Below, one piece after another: positions 9,072-18,722 of a DNA stretch of 42,128 nucleotides. A program made the translations under genes and the position numbers. Source of the stretch: a candidate division WWE3 bacterium (lineage in GTDB: Bacteria; Patescibacteriota; WWE3; UBA101185; UBA10185); the NCBI GenBank assembly GCA_012798315.1, contig JAAZNL010000025.1, positions 1 through 42,128 of the forward strand, read 5' to 3'. Each line of letters opens with the position of its first letter. Position 1 is the stretch's first letter. The notes beneath the pieces were generated by a model. The model made no database searches and had not been told where the DNA came from. It saw only the letters and a program-made list of their open reading frames with translations.

Positions 9072-10081
9072 TATTTATCTAGCTTGGATGCACAATCTGC
9101 GCATTTTGTAGCTTCGGGATAAATTTTGAGTCTGGCTTTATCAATTGGATTTCCACACACTTCACAAACACCGTATTTACCCATTTTTATATATGCGAGT
9201 GCTTTTCGAATCTGAATTAGTACACCGGATATTACAGAACGATTAGCGTCAGTGAGTTCTCGCTTGGAGTCTTCAAGGATTGCTTCGTCCATATTTTCGG
9301 CGTTTTCTTCAGCACGCCCGGGTTGCATGTATGGATCTTCTTCCCTCAGTAATTTATCCTGTTTCTTCAATTCGTTCTCTTTGTTAATTAATTTATTCTT
9401 TAAATGTTTTAGTAAATCTGCAGGTAAACTTGTATTCATATTTCCCTTTTTTAATCTCAGATACAACAGTACAGAACTAATTGTAACCAACAATGAACCT
9501 ATGAGCAAATGTCCCTGCACGTCATAAAACGCAATAATGTAAAGCCCTAACAAACTATTAAGTAATACAAAAGTAACGCCGGAGGAGAATTTATAGCTTC
9601 GGTACGCTAAAACCAATTGATTTAAACCTACAACAATTAATACTACTAGAAAATAATTTACTCCACCGAATATCAAAAACTGACCCAGGCAGTAAAAAAC
9701 CGCCACAAATGACATTGCTATGGCAAATACGTCCGCAATCTTAAAATACGACCAACGGAGTCGTCTTGAGTAGATAATAACCGTTAAAATACTTATTATG
9801 TAAAAAGCCGATGCTACAAAAAGAATCGGATCTATCTTTAACAACAACGAGTTATAAGTATAAACAGATGCCCATAATAGGTAGCGTCTAAGAACTTCCG
9901 CACTTGCTAATCCTATAAAGACGGCGGTAAAAAAAACGTCGAATATTCGTTCAATTTCAAAGCCATCTTTTTTCCCTTCGTACCATACTACAAAAAAGAA
10001 GTATATAGCGGCGGCGGCCAAGAAAATTGTAATAGAAGGAATCTGCTGGCCTAACAAATTAATTGTCTGAGGTAGAAGCAT
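9071..10081 (-). CDS. Multi-TM (Lgt-like) domain fused to C-terminal DksA/TraR-type zinc finger
   Basis: About 7 N-terminal hydrophobic segments; C-terminal GKYGVCEVCGNPIDKARLKIYPEATKCADCASK (CxxC...CxxC). Confidence 0.75.
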   Translation of the reverse strand: MLLPQTINLLGQQIPSITIFLAAAAIYFFFVVWYEGKKDGFEIERIFDVFFTAVFIGLASAEVLRRYLLWASVYTYNSLLLKIDPILFVASAFYIISILTVIIYSRRLRWSYFKIADVFAIAMSFVAVFYCLGQFLIFGGVNYFLVVLIVVGLNQLVLAYRSYKFSSGVTFVLLNSLLGLYIIAFYDVQGHLLIGSLLVTISSVLLYLRLKKGNMNTSLPADLLKHLKNKLINKENELKKQDKLLREEDPYMQPGRAEENAENMDEAILEDSKRELTDANRSVISGVLIQIRKALAYIKMGKYGVCEVCGNPIDKARLKIYPEATKCADCASKLDK

Positions 10082-10083
10082 AA

Positions 10084-10635
10084 TTAAGCTGTTGAAACAT
10101 ACTCACCTGAGCGTGTATCTACTTTTATCTTATCACCAATTTTGGCAAAGGTAGGTACTTTGACAATCGCACCGTTTGCCAAAGTGGCATCTTTGAATAC
10201 GGTACTCACAGTGTTTCCCCTAAACCCGGGTTCGGTGTATGTAATTTCAAACACCATAGTAATTGGTAAGTCAACGGATACAGGTCGGTCCTCAAAATAC
10301 AAAACCTGGACGTTTATACCTTCGATTAAAAACCTTGCCGGCTCCCCTATTATATCTTCGGCAATATAAATTTGTTCATAGGTGTCGGGATCCATAAAAA
10401 CGTAGTCTTTTTCTTTGTACAAATATTGGGCATTTTTCCTCATTACGTCCGCGTCATCAACCTTTGCTGAAGCCAGGTAGCTTTTTTCCAAAACCTGACC
10501 GGTTAACAAGTTTCTGGCTTTAACCTTTACGTTTGCGCCACCCCTTGCAGACTTTATGTGTTCATACTTCATAACCAAGTATGGTGAATTATCTTCTTTA
10601 AATATTGTTCCTGTTTTTAGTTCATTAGCCAACAT
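10084..10635 (-). CDS. efp: Translation elongation factor P
   Basis: MLANELKTGTIFKEDNSPYLVMKYEHIKSARGGANVKVKARNLLTG; start trimmed to an ATG preceded by AAGGAAACG. Confidence 0.95.
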   Translation of the reverse strand: MLANELKTGTIFKEDNSPYLVMKYEHIKSARGGANVKVKARNLLTGQVLEKSYLASAKVDDADVMRKNAQYLYKEKDYVFMDPDTYEQIYIAEDIIGEPARFLIEGINVQVLYFEDRPVSVDLPITMVFEITYTEPGFRGNTVSTVFKDATLANGAIVKVPTFAKIGDKIKVDTRSGEYVSTA

Positions 10636-10686
10636 ATTCGTTTCCTTATATAAAAACAATGTAATACGGGCTGAGTAATAAAACTC

Positions 10687-10774
10687 TGGTGCCGCGGGTG
10701 AGAGTCGAACTCACATGGAGGTTGCCCTCCAAAGGTTTTTGAGACCTTCGCGTCTGCCATTCCGCCACCGCGGC
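10687..10774 (-). tRNA. tRNA-Leu (anticodon CAA), CCA encoded
   Basis: Acceptor stem GCCGCGG/CCGCGGC; anticodon arm AAGGT-CTCAAAA-ACCTT; T arm GTGAG-TTCGACT-CTCAC; variable arm; 3' ACCA. Confidence 0.95.
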
Positions 10775-10852
10775 ACGCACACCCAGGGTATTTTAGCATG
10801 AATACGCCCAATGACGTAACCCCCAAAGCTTATAGCGCTGATAAGGAACTTT

Positions 10853-12184
10853 TTATTCGTGTTTTTCTACTTCGTAAAACTTTGTGTATTCACCTTTAAA
10901 GAATAAATCTATTTCTCCTGTAGGACCGTTTCGGTGTTTAGCTAAATTCAATTTAAGATTACTTCTGTCATCCTCATTTGGCCTGTATAAAAACATAACA
11001 AGGTCGGCATCCTGCTCAATAGAACCGGAATCGCGCAAGTCCGACAGCTGTGGTTTTTTATCACCACCCCGTTGTTCCACTGCCCTGGATAATTGTGAGA
11101 GTGCTAAGACAGGTACTTTTAGTTCTCGTGCAAGGTTTTTTAAACCTAAAGATATTTCGGATACTTCCTGTACTCTACTCTCAGCCTTGTTAGCTTTCAT
11201 AAGTTGCAAATAATCCACCACGATCAAATCAATTTTATGCTCTAACATGAGCCTTCGTGCTTTTGTACGCATTTCCAAAACGCCTAATCCCGGGGTATCG
11301 TCAATAAATATTGGGGCTTCTGCAAGTTCGCCTGCCGCTATACCATACCTTTCAAAGTCCTCGGGTTCCAGGTTTCCTGTTGATATACGCCAGTTGTCGA
11401 TTCCTGCCTGGGACGATATAAGCCTGTCTACTATCATTTCCCTACTCATTTCCAAGGAAAACACCGCTATACCATTTTTTTTAGTTGTTGCAGCATACTG
11501 TGCAATATTCATTGCTAACGAGGATTTTCCAACGGAAGGACGCGCCGCCAGAATTATTAGGTTTTCTCTCTGCAATCCGGATGTCATTCTGTCCAATATT
11601 TTCAAGCCTGTAGGCACCCCCCGGAGTTCTCCTTTATTTTTTGACAATTCATCCAGTCGTTCAAAGGTAATTTCCAAGGTCTCCTTAATGGATATAAAAT
11701 CCTGGTGAACACTATCCTGGGAGACCGAATACAACAACTGCTCCGATCTATCCAGCAGATCAGACAACTCTGACTCCTTAAAGACCAGCTCGTTTATTTC
11801 TGCCGCGACACTAATTAAGGATCTTTTTATGGATGCATCTTTAATAATTTTTGCGTACGTTTCGACGTTTGCAACGGTTGGTACAGAGTTTACTAAGTCT
11901 GTCAAATAGCTAACACCACCGGCATTTTCCAATTCATTAATGGCCTTAAGCTGTGATGGAACAGTTATTAGATCGGCCGGTTCACGCTTTTCGTAAAGAG
12001 TTAATACAGCGTCGAATATTATTCTGTGGGCCTCTTTGTAAAAATGTTTGGGACGTAAAAACTCAACAACTTTAACTATAGAATCTTTGTCTAGTAATAA
12101 AGCCCCCAGAACTGACTTTTCAGCTTCCAGGTCATGCGGGGGCACGTACATAGGATCATTTGAACGAACTTGTTTTGAACTCAT
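10853..12184 (-). CDS. dnaB: Replicative DNA helicase DnaB
   Basis: PPHDLEAEKSVLGALLLD, ARPSVGKSSLAMNIA, SLEMSREM, LSDLRDSGSIEQDADLVMFLYR. Confidence 0.97.
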   Translation of the reverse strand: MSSKQVRSNDPMYVPPHDLEAEKSVLGALLLDKDSIVKVVEFLRPKHFYKEAHRIIFDAVLTLYEKREPADLITVPSQLKAINELENAGGVSYLTDLVNSVPTVANVETYAKIIKDASIKRSLISVAAEINELVFKESELSDLLDRSEQLLYSVSQDSVHQDFISIKETLEITFERLDELSKNKGELRGVPTGLKILDRMTSGLQRENLIILAARPSVGKSSLAMNIAQYAATTKKNGIAVFSLEMSREMIVDRLISSQAGIDNWRISTGNLEPEDFERYGIAAGELAEAPIFIDDTPGLGVLEMRTKARRLMLEHKIDLIVVDYLQLMKANKAESRVQEVSEISLGLKNLARELKVPVLALSQLSRAVEQRGGDKKPQLSDLRDSGSIEQDADLVMFLYRPNEDDRSNLKLNLAKHRNGPTGEIDLFFKGEYTKFYEVEKHE

Positions 12185-12185
12185 A

Positions 12186-12836
12186 TTAGTGACTTGGCTC
12201 AAGTACGAATATTTCTGTCTCTAAAGGTATGTCATTCTTACCTGATATTTTCAGCTTATCCAGTTTTTTTACATTATTTTCAACACCCATTTCATCCAAA
12301 AACTTGTCCAGACTATCTAAACCTTCCACTCCGGTAAGATCCGTAGTTTTGTAGTGCATTGGTATCACTATTCCGGGTTCTATGGAAGAAATTACTTTGG
12401 CGGCCAATTCGGCATCTATCGTAAATTTGCCCCCGACCGGAACCATCAAAATGTCTACCGTATCAATTTTTTCCAAAGTGGATTGTTCTAACTCATGACC
12501 TAAATCGCCCAAATGTAAAATTCTTACACCTTCGAGTTCGACTAAAAAAATAGTGTTAGGACCACTCTCAGCTCCGTCTTTTGCATCATGTTTAGTAGGA
12601 TATCCATTTATAAAAACACCCTTGGTTTCGTATTCACCGGGGGTGTCGATAAACAGCCTATAACCTGTTACACCTGATACATTATTATGATCAAAATGCT
12701 TGTGTGAAACTAACAAAATATCCGCATCCAATTTTGGAAGTTTATACCCTACTTTGGAATCGTAAGGATCAATAACGATCGTCGATTCTTTTCCTTTGAT
12801 TTTAAAGCATGAATGGCCTATGTATGTAATTTCCAT
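12186..12836 (-). CDS. MBL-fold (beta-lactamase superfamily) metal-dependent hydrolase
   Basis: MEITYIGHSCFKIKG, VSHKHFDHNN, LHLGDLGH, PMHYKT. Confidence 0.88.
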   Translation of the reverse strand: MEITYIGHSCFKIKGKESTIVIDPYDSKVGYKLPKLDADILLVSHKHFDHNNVSGVTGYRLFIDTPGEYETKGVFINGYPTKHDAKDGAESGPNTIFLVELEGVRILHLGDLGHELEQSTLEKIDTVDILMVPVGGKFTIDAELAAKVISSIEPGIVIPMHYKTTDLTGVEGLDSLDKFLDEMGVENNVKKLDKLKISGKNDIPLETEIFVLEPSH

Positions 12837-12896
12837 AAAAGTATATTAACACATTTTTCCGTGTTCAAATTCAAATTTGTAAAGTAAAATAAGTTA

Positions 12897-13925
12897 ATGC
12901 GATTCTCGGAACTGCCCAAAAAAGTCGTTTTATCTTATATTGGTCTGGTGGTCTCGTACGTAATTTGGTCCGCCGCCACGCCAATAATTAAACTTACACT
13001 AGATTTTATCCCCCCCTACACCTTTTTATTTTTACGGTTTTTAATTGTGGGAATAATACTTTTACCTTACGTTATATACCTTTTACAGGTTAACAGGGTT
13101 GCCCGTCAAGACTACCTGAATATTGCCCTTCTGGGTGTGTTTTCTCAAAGTTCGCTAATTATCCTTTTTGTTGCACTTCAATACACAACTTCCTTGGATG
13201 CTACGATAATCGGAATTTTGGGACCACTGTTATCAATGGTGGCGGGTCATTATTTTTACAAGGACCGTATAAATGCGAAAGTAAAATTGGGTACTGTAAT
13301 TACTTTAATTGGGGCGTTAATTGTTACTATTGAACCTTTACTCATATCAGGTGATTCCGTTGAAACAGTAGATTCTGTTAAACGGTTTTACGGCAATATT
13401 TTAATACTTATTTATAACCTATCCTTTTTGCTTTATGTGATTTGGGCAAAAATTAGTTTGGGACAGACACCACGTATTCTCAAAAAAACATTGCACTTTA
13501 TCCACTTGAAACCTATGAGCAAGGAATACCCCGCAGGAGTAACCACGGCCTTATCATTTTATGTAGGTTTGTTGACAATGATACCTGCGGCAATCGTTGA
13601 AAACTTAACCACATCCCCCGTAGACGTAATGAGTATGGGAGTAAAACCTATCATCGGACTGCTATATATGGCGGTGTTCTCATCCATTATAGCCTACTTC
13701 GCTTTCGAAAGGTCTCTCGATAACGTTACCGTATCTGACACAGCACTTATGGGATATACGCAACCTTTGCTAACACTTCCATTCGCGTATTTACTATTAA
13801 AAGAGCTGCCAACCCCGGGAATGGTTTTCGGGTGTGGAGTAATATTTACCGGAATATTGATTGCTGAAATTGGCGCACACGCAAGGGCAAAACTGGCTGA
13901 GGCGGCATCCTTGTCAGACGCCTAA
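12897..13925 (+). CDS. EamA/DMT-family transporter
   Basis: About 10 TM segments with two EamA-like halves; [40 protein letters not shown]. Confidence 0.88.
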   Translation: MRFSELPKKVVLSYIGLVVSYVIWSAATPIIKLTLDFIPPYTFLFLRFLIVGIILLPYVIYLLQVNRVARQDYLNIALLGVFSQSSLIILFVALQYTTSLDATIIGILGPLLSMVAGHYFYKDRINAKVKLGTVITLIGALIVTIEPLLISGDSVETVDSVKRFYGNILILIYNLSFLLYVIWAKISLGQTPRILKKTLHFIHLKPMSKEYPAGVTTALSFYVGLLTMIPAAIVENLTTSPVDVMSMGVKPIIGLLYMAVFSSIIAYFAFERSLDNVTVSDTALMGYTQPLLTLPFAYLLLKELPTPGMVFGCGVIFTGILIAEIGAHARAKLAEAASLSDA

Positions 13926-13950
13926 AATACTGATATACTCTCTAACGCGT

Positions 13951-14292
13951 ATGAAGAAAAATATACACCCAAAAGTATACAACGAGGCCACGGTTACCTG
14001 TGTTTGTGGTAACCAATTTACTACAATTTCGACCCAGCCGTCACTGGCAGTGGAAGTATGCAGTAACTGTCACCCATTATTTACAGGACAACAGAAGTTT
14101 GTAGATACAGAGGGAAGAATCGACAAATTCAATAAAAAAATCAAACAAATGGAAGGCAAAGTGCAGGAACACAAAGCGAAAGTTGAATCCAAAGCTAAAA
14201 AACAGCAATCAGCAACAAATCAAAAAGCTCCTTCTCTTAGGGAACTAATGAAGCAAGTAAAAGAAGAAACCCCTGAAAAAACACAAGAGTAG
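13951..14292 (+). CDS. rpmE: 50S ribosomal protein L31 with extended C-terminus
   Basis: [28 protein letters not shown]...[27 protein letters not shown]; Zn-type Cys residues; start is ATG at 13951. Confidence 0.95.
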   Translation: MKKNIHPKVYNEATVTCVCGNQFTTISTQPSLAVEVCSNCHPLFTGQQKFVDTEGRIDKFNKKIKQMEGKVQEHKAKVESKAKKQQSATNQKAPSLRELMKQVKEETPEKTQE

Positions 14293-14301
14293 AATATAAG
14301 T

Positions 14302-15285
14302 ATGCAAGAAACCCTTCAAAACCTACAGGCAGAAATAGAGGCTGTATCCGGTCAAATTACCCAATACTATAACTTGGCTGATCAGGAACCGAACGAAGAT
14401 ATGAAGAAGCTTATTCTTGAAGAAGCACAGGCACTGGTCCAGCAAAAAAAAGATCTGGAAAATACCTTGAACAGCCTTGTAAACGGCAATAACAATGATG
14501 ATTCAGATATTCCGGATACCGACCCGATAAATCCTAACATTGCGATTTTGGAAATCAGAGCCGGAGCCGGAGGTGATGAAGCAGGGCTTTTTGCAGCCGA
14601 TTTATACAATATGTATACCCGTTTTTTCGAACGAAAAGGTTGGAAACATGAAGAAATATCTTTTTCGGAAAACGAAGCCGGAGGCGCAAAACTTGTGAGC
14701 GCCGAGGTGAGAGGTCTTGGCGTATATCCCCTTTTAAAAAACGAGTCAGGTGTGCATAGAGTTCAACGCGTACCCGTAACAGAATCAGCCGGCCGAATAC
14801 ATACATCCACGGCTACTGTTGCGGTTTTACCTCAGCTTAAAAAAGTAGATATCGAAATAAAACCGGAAGAATTAAAATGGGAATTCTTTAGAGCCGGAGG
14901 ACACGGCGGACAGAACGTTAATAAGGTTTCCACGGCGGTACGCCTAATTCATCTTCCTACTAATATCATAATCGAATGCCAGGAGGAACGTTCCCAAGGT
15001 AAAAACAGGGAAAAGGCCTTAAATGTTCTGTATTCGAAAATTTATACATTGATGCAGGAGCAACAGGTAAAAAAGGTTTCTGATCTTAGAACATCACAAG
15101 TAGGAACGGCCGATAGAAGCGAAAAGATCAGAACTTATAATTTTCCGCAGGACCGCGTGACAGATCACAGAATCAACACAAGCTGGCACAGCATTAATAA
15201 TATTATGCTGGGTTTCATCGATAATATTCTGGAAGATTGTTCCAATATAGACCCGAAGGCTGTTGAAACCGAAAACGAAGATTAA
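14302..15285 (+). CDS. prfA: Peptide chain release factor 1
   Basis: [10 protein letters not shown] (GGQ); PVT in the RF1-type PxT context [22 protein letters not shown]. Confidence 0.95.
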   Translation: MQETLQNLQAEIEAVSGQITQYYNLADQEPNEDMKKLILEEAQALVQQKKDLENTLNSLVNGNNNDDSDIPDTDPINPNIAILEIRAGAGGDEAGLFAADLYNMYTRFFERKGWKHEEISFSENEAGGAKLVSAEVRGLGVYPLLKNESGVHRVQRVPVTESAGRIHTSTATVAVLPQLKKVDIEIKPEELKWEFFRAGGHGGQNVNKVSTAVRLIHLPTNIIIECQEERSQGKNREKALNVLYSKIYTLMQEQQVKKVSDLRTSQVGTADRSEKIRTYNFPQDRVTDHRINTSWHSINNIMLGFIDNILEDCSNIDPKAVETENED

Positions 15286-16445
15286 AGTTGTTCCGGCGCT
15301 TCTTCTAAAGTGGCTTTTACTTTTAATTGGTTTCCGTTTCTATCAATAGAAATCTCTATTGAATCGCCTACTTTATACTTCACCAAAACGGACCCTAACG
15401 GGCTTGTACCTGATAAAACTTTGCCATCGACAGCCGTAATAATATCTCCCCGTTTGATATCTGCTTTAGCAGCAGGGGTATTTGGGTATACTCGACTTAT
15501 GAACGCTCCTTCAGGAAGTCTACGCAGCTGAGCAACCTCATGAGAAATCATGACGTAGTTTACACCAATAAAAGGCCTAACCAAACGTCCTTCCTTTAAA
15601 AAAGTTTCTAATAAAGGTTTAAGCGTATTTACAGGAATAGCAAAGCTAATATTATCTGCACCAGGTGTTGTTGCTACATTCATGCCAATTACCTGACCCG
15701 CAGAATTTAGCAGTGGCCCTCCCGAGTTACCCGGGGTTAACGCAGCGTCTGGTTGAATTACACTATCGTAAGCCGTGGTAGATGTTCCAAAACCACCTGA
15801 AGCATTTATTGCCCTACCTATGCCGGAAACAACACCCACAGTTACCGTATTTTGAAAACGTCCTAACGCGTTACCAATTGCGATTGCTCTTTGACCCACT
15901 TTTAGTTGGTCGGAATCGCCTAAATTTACAGTGGGAAGATTTTTAGCGTCAATTTCCAGAATGGCTACATCCTGTACTGTATCCAAATGAACCTTTGAAA
16001 CATCATAGGTTTTACCATCTTTCATAACAACGGAATATTCGCCGTCCTGGGTATCAACCACATGGCTGTTTGTGATGACTAGACCGTTCGAATCGACTAT
16101 AAAACCGGTGCCTATACCCTCTTCGTTGGTAGACGGGCCGGTAAAAGGATCAAAACCATAGGTACGAACCACCACTGATACAACAGCGGGTGAAACTCTA
16201 TCAACAACGTCTATTATTGCGGATTCTTCCTGAACAATTTCCGACTTTATTATATTGTTGTAACCGGATTTCTTTTTATTAAAAATGTCGGAAAAAATGT
16301 TGCCTGTTTTATCAAAAACTTTAGAAATACTTTGACCTAGGTTAAACTTGCCGGACGAATTTGAAAACCTGCCAACAGCATAAATTACAGACAAAAAAAT
16401 AATAAGGGCTAAAACGCTTAATATTCTTCTTGTTCTGTTCTGCAT
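15282..16445 (-). CDS. HtrA/Deg-family serine protease with PDZ domain
   Basis: N-terminal TM; TNSHVVD (His), DVAILEID (Asp), GNSGGPL (Ser); C-terminal PDZ. Confidence 0.95.
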   Translation of the reverse strand: MQNRTRRILSVLALIIFLSVIYAVGRFSNSSGKFNLGQSISKVFDKTGNIFSDIFNKKKSGYNNIIKSEIVQEESAIIDVVDRVSPAVVSVVVRTYGFDPFTGPSTNEEGIGTGFIVDSNGLVITNSHVVDTQDGEYSVVMKDGKTYDVSKVHLDTVQDVAILEIDAKNLPTVNLGDSDQLKVGQRAIAIGNALGRFQNTVTVGVVSGIGRAINASGGFGTSTTAYDSVIQPDAALTPGNSGGPLLNSAGQVIGMNVATTPGADNISFAIPVNTLKPLLETFLKEGRLVRPFIGVNYVMISHEVAQLRRLPEGAFISRVYPNTPAAKADIKRGDIITAVDGKVLSGTSPLGSVLVKYKVGDSIEISIDRNGNQLKVKATLEEAPEQL

Positions 16446-16499
16446 ACAACCTTAATACAAATCAAATAATTTTTTCTTTCGGCAACGTGTAGGTGAAAA

Positions 16500-17717
16500 C
16501 TATATCTGCTTGGCAAGTTCTAAGGCCTTATCCAACTGAGGATCTCTATTATTGTTAAAATCATCGTCTGTTCTATCTACCTTAATATCAGGCTCTATAC
16601 CTTTTTTGTGAACCCATTCCTTCTTAGGGGTTAACCACTTTGCTATTGTAATGTGTACTCCGGAACCGTCTTCGTAATCCTTAGCCGTTTGAATAGTACC
16701 CTTACCAAAAGATTTATTACCAATTAAAACCGCACCGATATTGTCATGCAAAGCCGCAGCGATAATTTCGGAGGCGGAAGCACTTCCTTCATCGATTAAA
16801 ACGTAAACTGCGGGTAGTTTCTGAAAAACACCAACTCTTTTGGCCATGCTCGGGGTCTGTTTACCCATATCACTTTCTTCGTATAGTACCGGTTTATCCC
16901 TGAAAAACTCCTCACCGATGTATACGGCAGCCGTTAGATACCCTCCGGGGTTGCCTCTTACATCAAGTATTACTGAGTCCAAATCCTTCATTTTTATATT
17001 TATCTCAGATACAATTTTTGACCATTCCGTATTAGTATCATCACCAAACCGACTAAGTTTTATGTAAGCAACGCCATCTCCTTTGTCCTCCCAGGTGATA
17101 CTCGGGACGTTGATTGTCCCTCTTGTTATTTTTACTTCCCGGGGGTCGTTTTTGTCCGTTTGTACTTTTAAAGTTACAGCCGTACCCGCCTCTCCTCGGA
17201 TTTTTGAAACTGCTTCGCTAATACTTATGCCAGCGGTAGATTCATCGTTTATAGATAAAATGTAATCTCCGGCTTTTAAACCGGCGGCTTTGGCGGGTGA
17301 TCCTTCCATGGGTGCGGCTATTATAAGGATACCGTCTTTCATGCCTAATTCAGCACCAATGCCTTTATATTCACCATTTAAATCTCCGTTTACGGCCTCA
17401 TTTACCTTTGGAGGTAAAAACGAGGTATACGGATCTCCTAATGACGCAACCATACCCTGAATTGCGCCATACATCATTTTTTGAGGATCAACAGGACGTT
17501 CCAAATATGTATTGGTCACATCGTTCCAAACATCCCAAAAAAGTTGAAAATCAACAGTTGTGTTTAATGCTGTTTTATTTTTGATTTCTATTGGAATTGG
17601 GTTTTTACGTAGCTGAAAAACATAACCACTATTGCCAAAGTAATAACCGCCGTAAAAACAACCTATGGCGATTAATATTACTAATAGTGTGCGCTGAAAG
17701 CGTTCAAAATTATTCAT
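16500..17717 (-). CDS. S41 carboxy-terminal processing protease (CtpA-type)
   Basis: PDZ (YKGIGAELGMKDGILIIAAPMEGSPAKAAGLKAGDYI), EGSASASEI catalytic Ser, GNKSFGKGT catalytic Lys. Confidence 0.95.
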   Translation of the reverse strand: MNNFERFQRTLLVILIAIGCFYGGYYFGNSGYVFQLRKNPIPIEIKNKTALNTTVDFQLFWDVWNDVTNTYLERPVDPQKMMYGAIQGMVASLGDPYTSFLPPKVNEAVNGDLNGEYKGIGAELGMKDGILIIAAPMEGSPAKAAGLKAGDYILSINDESTAGISISEAVSKIRGEAGTAVTLKVQTDKNDPREVKITRGTINVPSITWEDKGDGVAYIKLSRFGDDTNTEWSKIVSEINIKMKDLDSVILDVRGNPGGYLTAAVYIGEEFFRDKPVLYEESDMGKQTPSMAKRVGVFQKLPAVYVLIDEGSASASEIIAAALHDNIGAVLIGNKSFGKGTIQTAKDYEDGSGVHITIAKWLTPKKEWVHKKGIEPDIKVDRTDDDFNNNRDPQLDKALELAKQI

Positions 17718-17725
17718 GGCAGCCT

Positions 17726-18721
17726 TTATTCCAAAGTCAGTAGATTTGGTATTTTCACTTCAACTGTCTTCTGACTATCCGGGAACTTAACAAATATACT
17801 AAATTCTAAAACTCTGTCAACAACCCCAACCTCCCCGAAAAACTGCCTATCAAGCACTATAACGTTAGCACCCTTTTTCATGGGCTTTAAAGGAACATAT
17901 TTCTTTGCTTTCTCCACTTCATCAGATTCCTGAGTCGGCGGCGTTGGAATTCTTAAAAGGTTTTTCTCTCCGTAAAAAAACACATACCTGTTTGAAATTA
18001 AGTTTAGTAACTGGTAAATATCTTCAGGAGTAGCAACTTCTCCAAATCCTGTAAAAACACCTAGTGTAATGTTATTAGCTTTTGCGTAAGCATATGTTTC
18101 ACGGTCAGTACTGCCCGCTAAAACTCCTCCCCAACCGGATTTTACAGCCTGTTGTAGTAAAACCATATTAACGTGATTCCCAACGTACACAATTTTACCG
18201 TCAGCTGACTGAGCAGAAAACTGGTCCAAATAAAACTTTTCAAGGATGCTGGAAGGGTTTGGGAATACTATCAGCTCGCCGGCAAAAAATTTAGAAGAGC
18301 AAACAGGCAGGCAAATATCTTTTACAGGAGCTTTGATCAGGACAGATGATTTTTCTATTACTTTGTCTACCACTCCCCATACACCGGATAAAAGTGGATA
18401 CTTTCTTTCGGCTTCTCCAAACTCAAAACGATCCTGAGTATTCTTAAACAAATACCCATCATATTGCGACATAATTTTTTCTTTTCCATGAGACCCTAAC
18501 TCCATGTTTGCATAATAAAATTGTCCGTTCTTTTTAAACCCCTTGGGAGAGAATTTCTGCGGAAGGTATGTCGACCTTTGTGCATAGATACAATCGCCGA
18601 TATGATCAAATGGTTCTACTGTATCACCCTGTTTCACATATAAAGAACCTTGGACAGGCATTGCTCTTTCTATAAAAACGTCATATTTTTCTGTTACTCT
18701 GCGTAAAACCGGTACCAACAT
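17726..18721 (-). CDS. Conserved hypothetical with N-terminal barrel-sandwich-like segment and C-terminal KOW-like motif
   Basis: MLVPVLRRVTEKYDVFIERAMPVQGSLYVKQGDTVEP; C-terminal GANVIVLDRQFFGEVGVVDRV. Start trimmed to avoid an 89-nt overlap. Confidence 0.65.
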   Translation of the reverse strand: MLVPVLRRVTEKYDVFIERAMPVQGSLYVKQGDTVEPFDHIGDCIYAQRSTYLPQKFSPKGFKKNGQFYYANMELGSHGKEKIMSQYDGYLFKNTQDRFEFGEAERKYPLLSGVWGVVDKVIEKSSVLIKAPVKDICLPVCSSKFFAGELIVFPNPSSILEKFYLDQFSAQSADGKIVYVGNHVNMVLLQQAVKSGWGGVLAGSTDRETYAYAKANNITLGVFTGFGEVATPEDIYQLLNLISNRYVFFYGEKNLLRIPTPPTQESDEVEKAKKYVPLKPMKKGANVIVLDRQFFGEVGVVDRVLEFSIFVKFPDSQKTVEVKIPNLLTLE

Positions 18722-18722
18722 A

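Noticed and set aside
10617-10826. 69-aa minus-strand ORF in the track
   Set aside because: It translates the tRNA-Leu gene and flanks; the tRNA call is much stronger.
11247-11708. 153-aa + strand ORF (and similar ORFs at 2470-2961, 3227-3589, 10884-11213, 14382-14609, 28857-29108)
   Set aside because: All are antisense to confidently identified genes and have no recognisable domains; typical shadow ORFs.
14302-15285. Possible UGA recoding (genetic code 25), as in Gracilibacteria
   Set aside because: UGA acts as the terminal stop of the response regulator and yqeY-like gene, and confidently identified proteins read normally under code 11; RF1 presence alone is uninformative.
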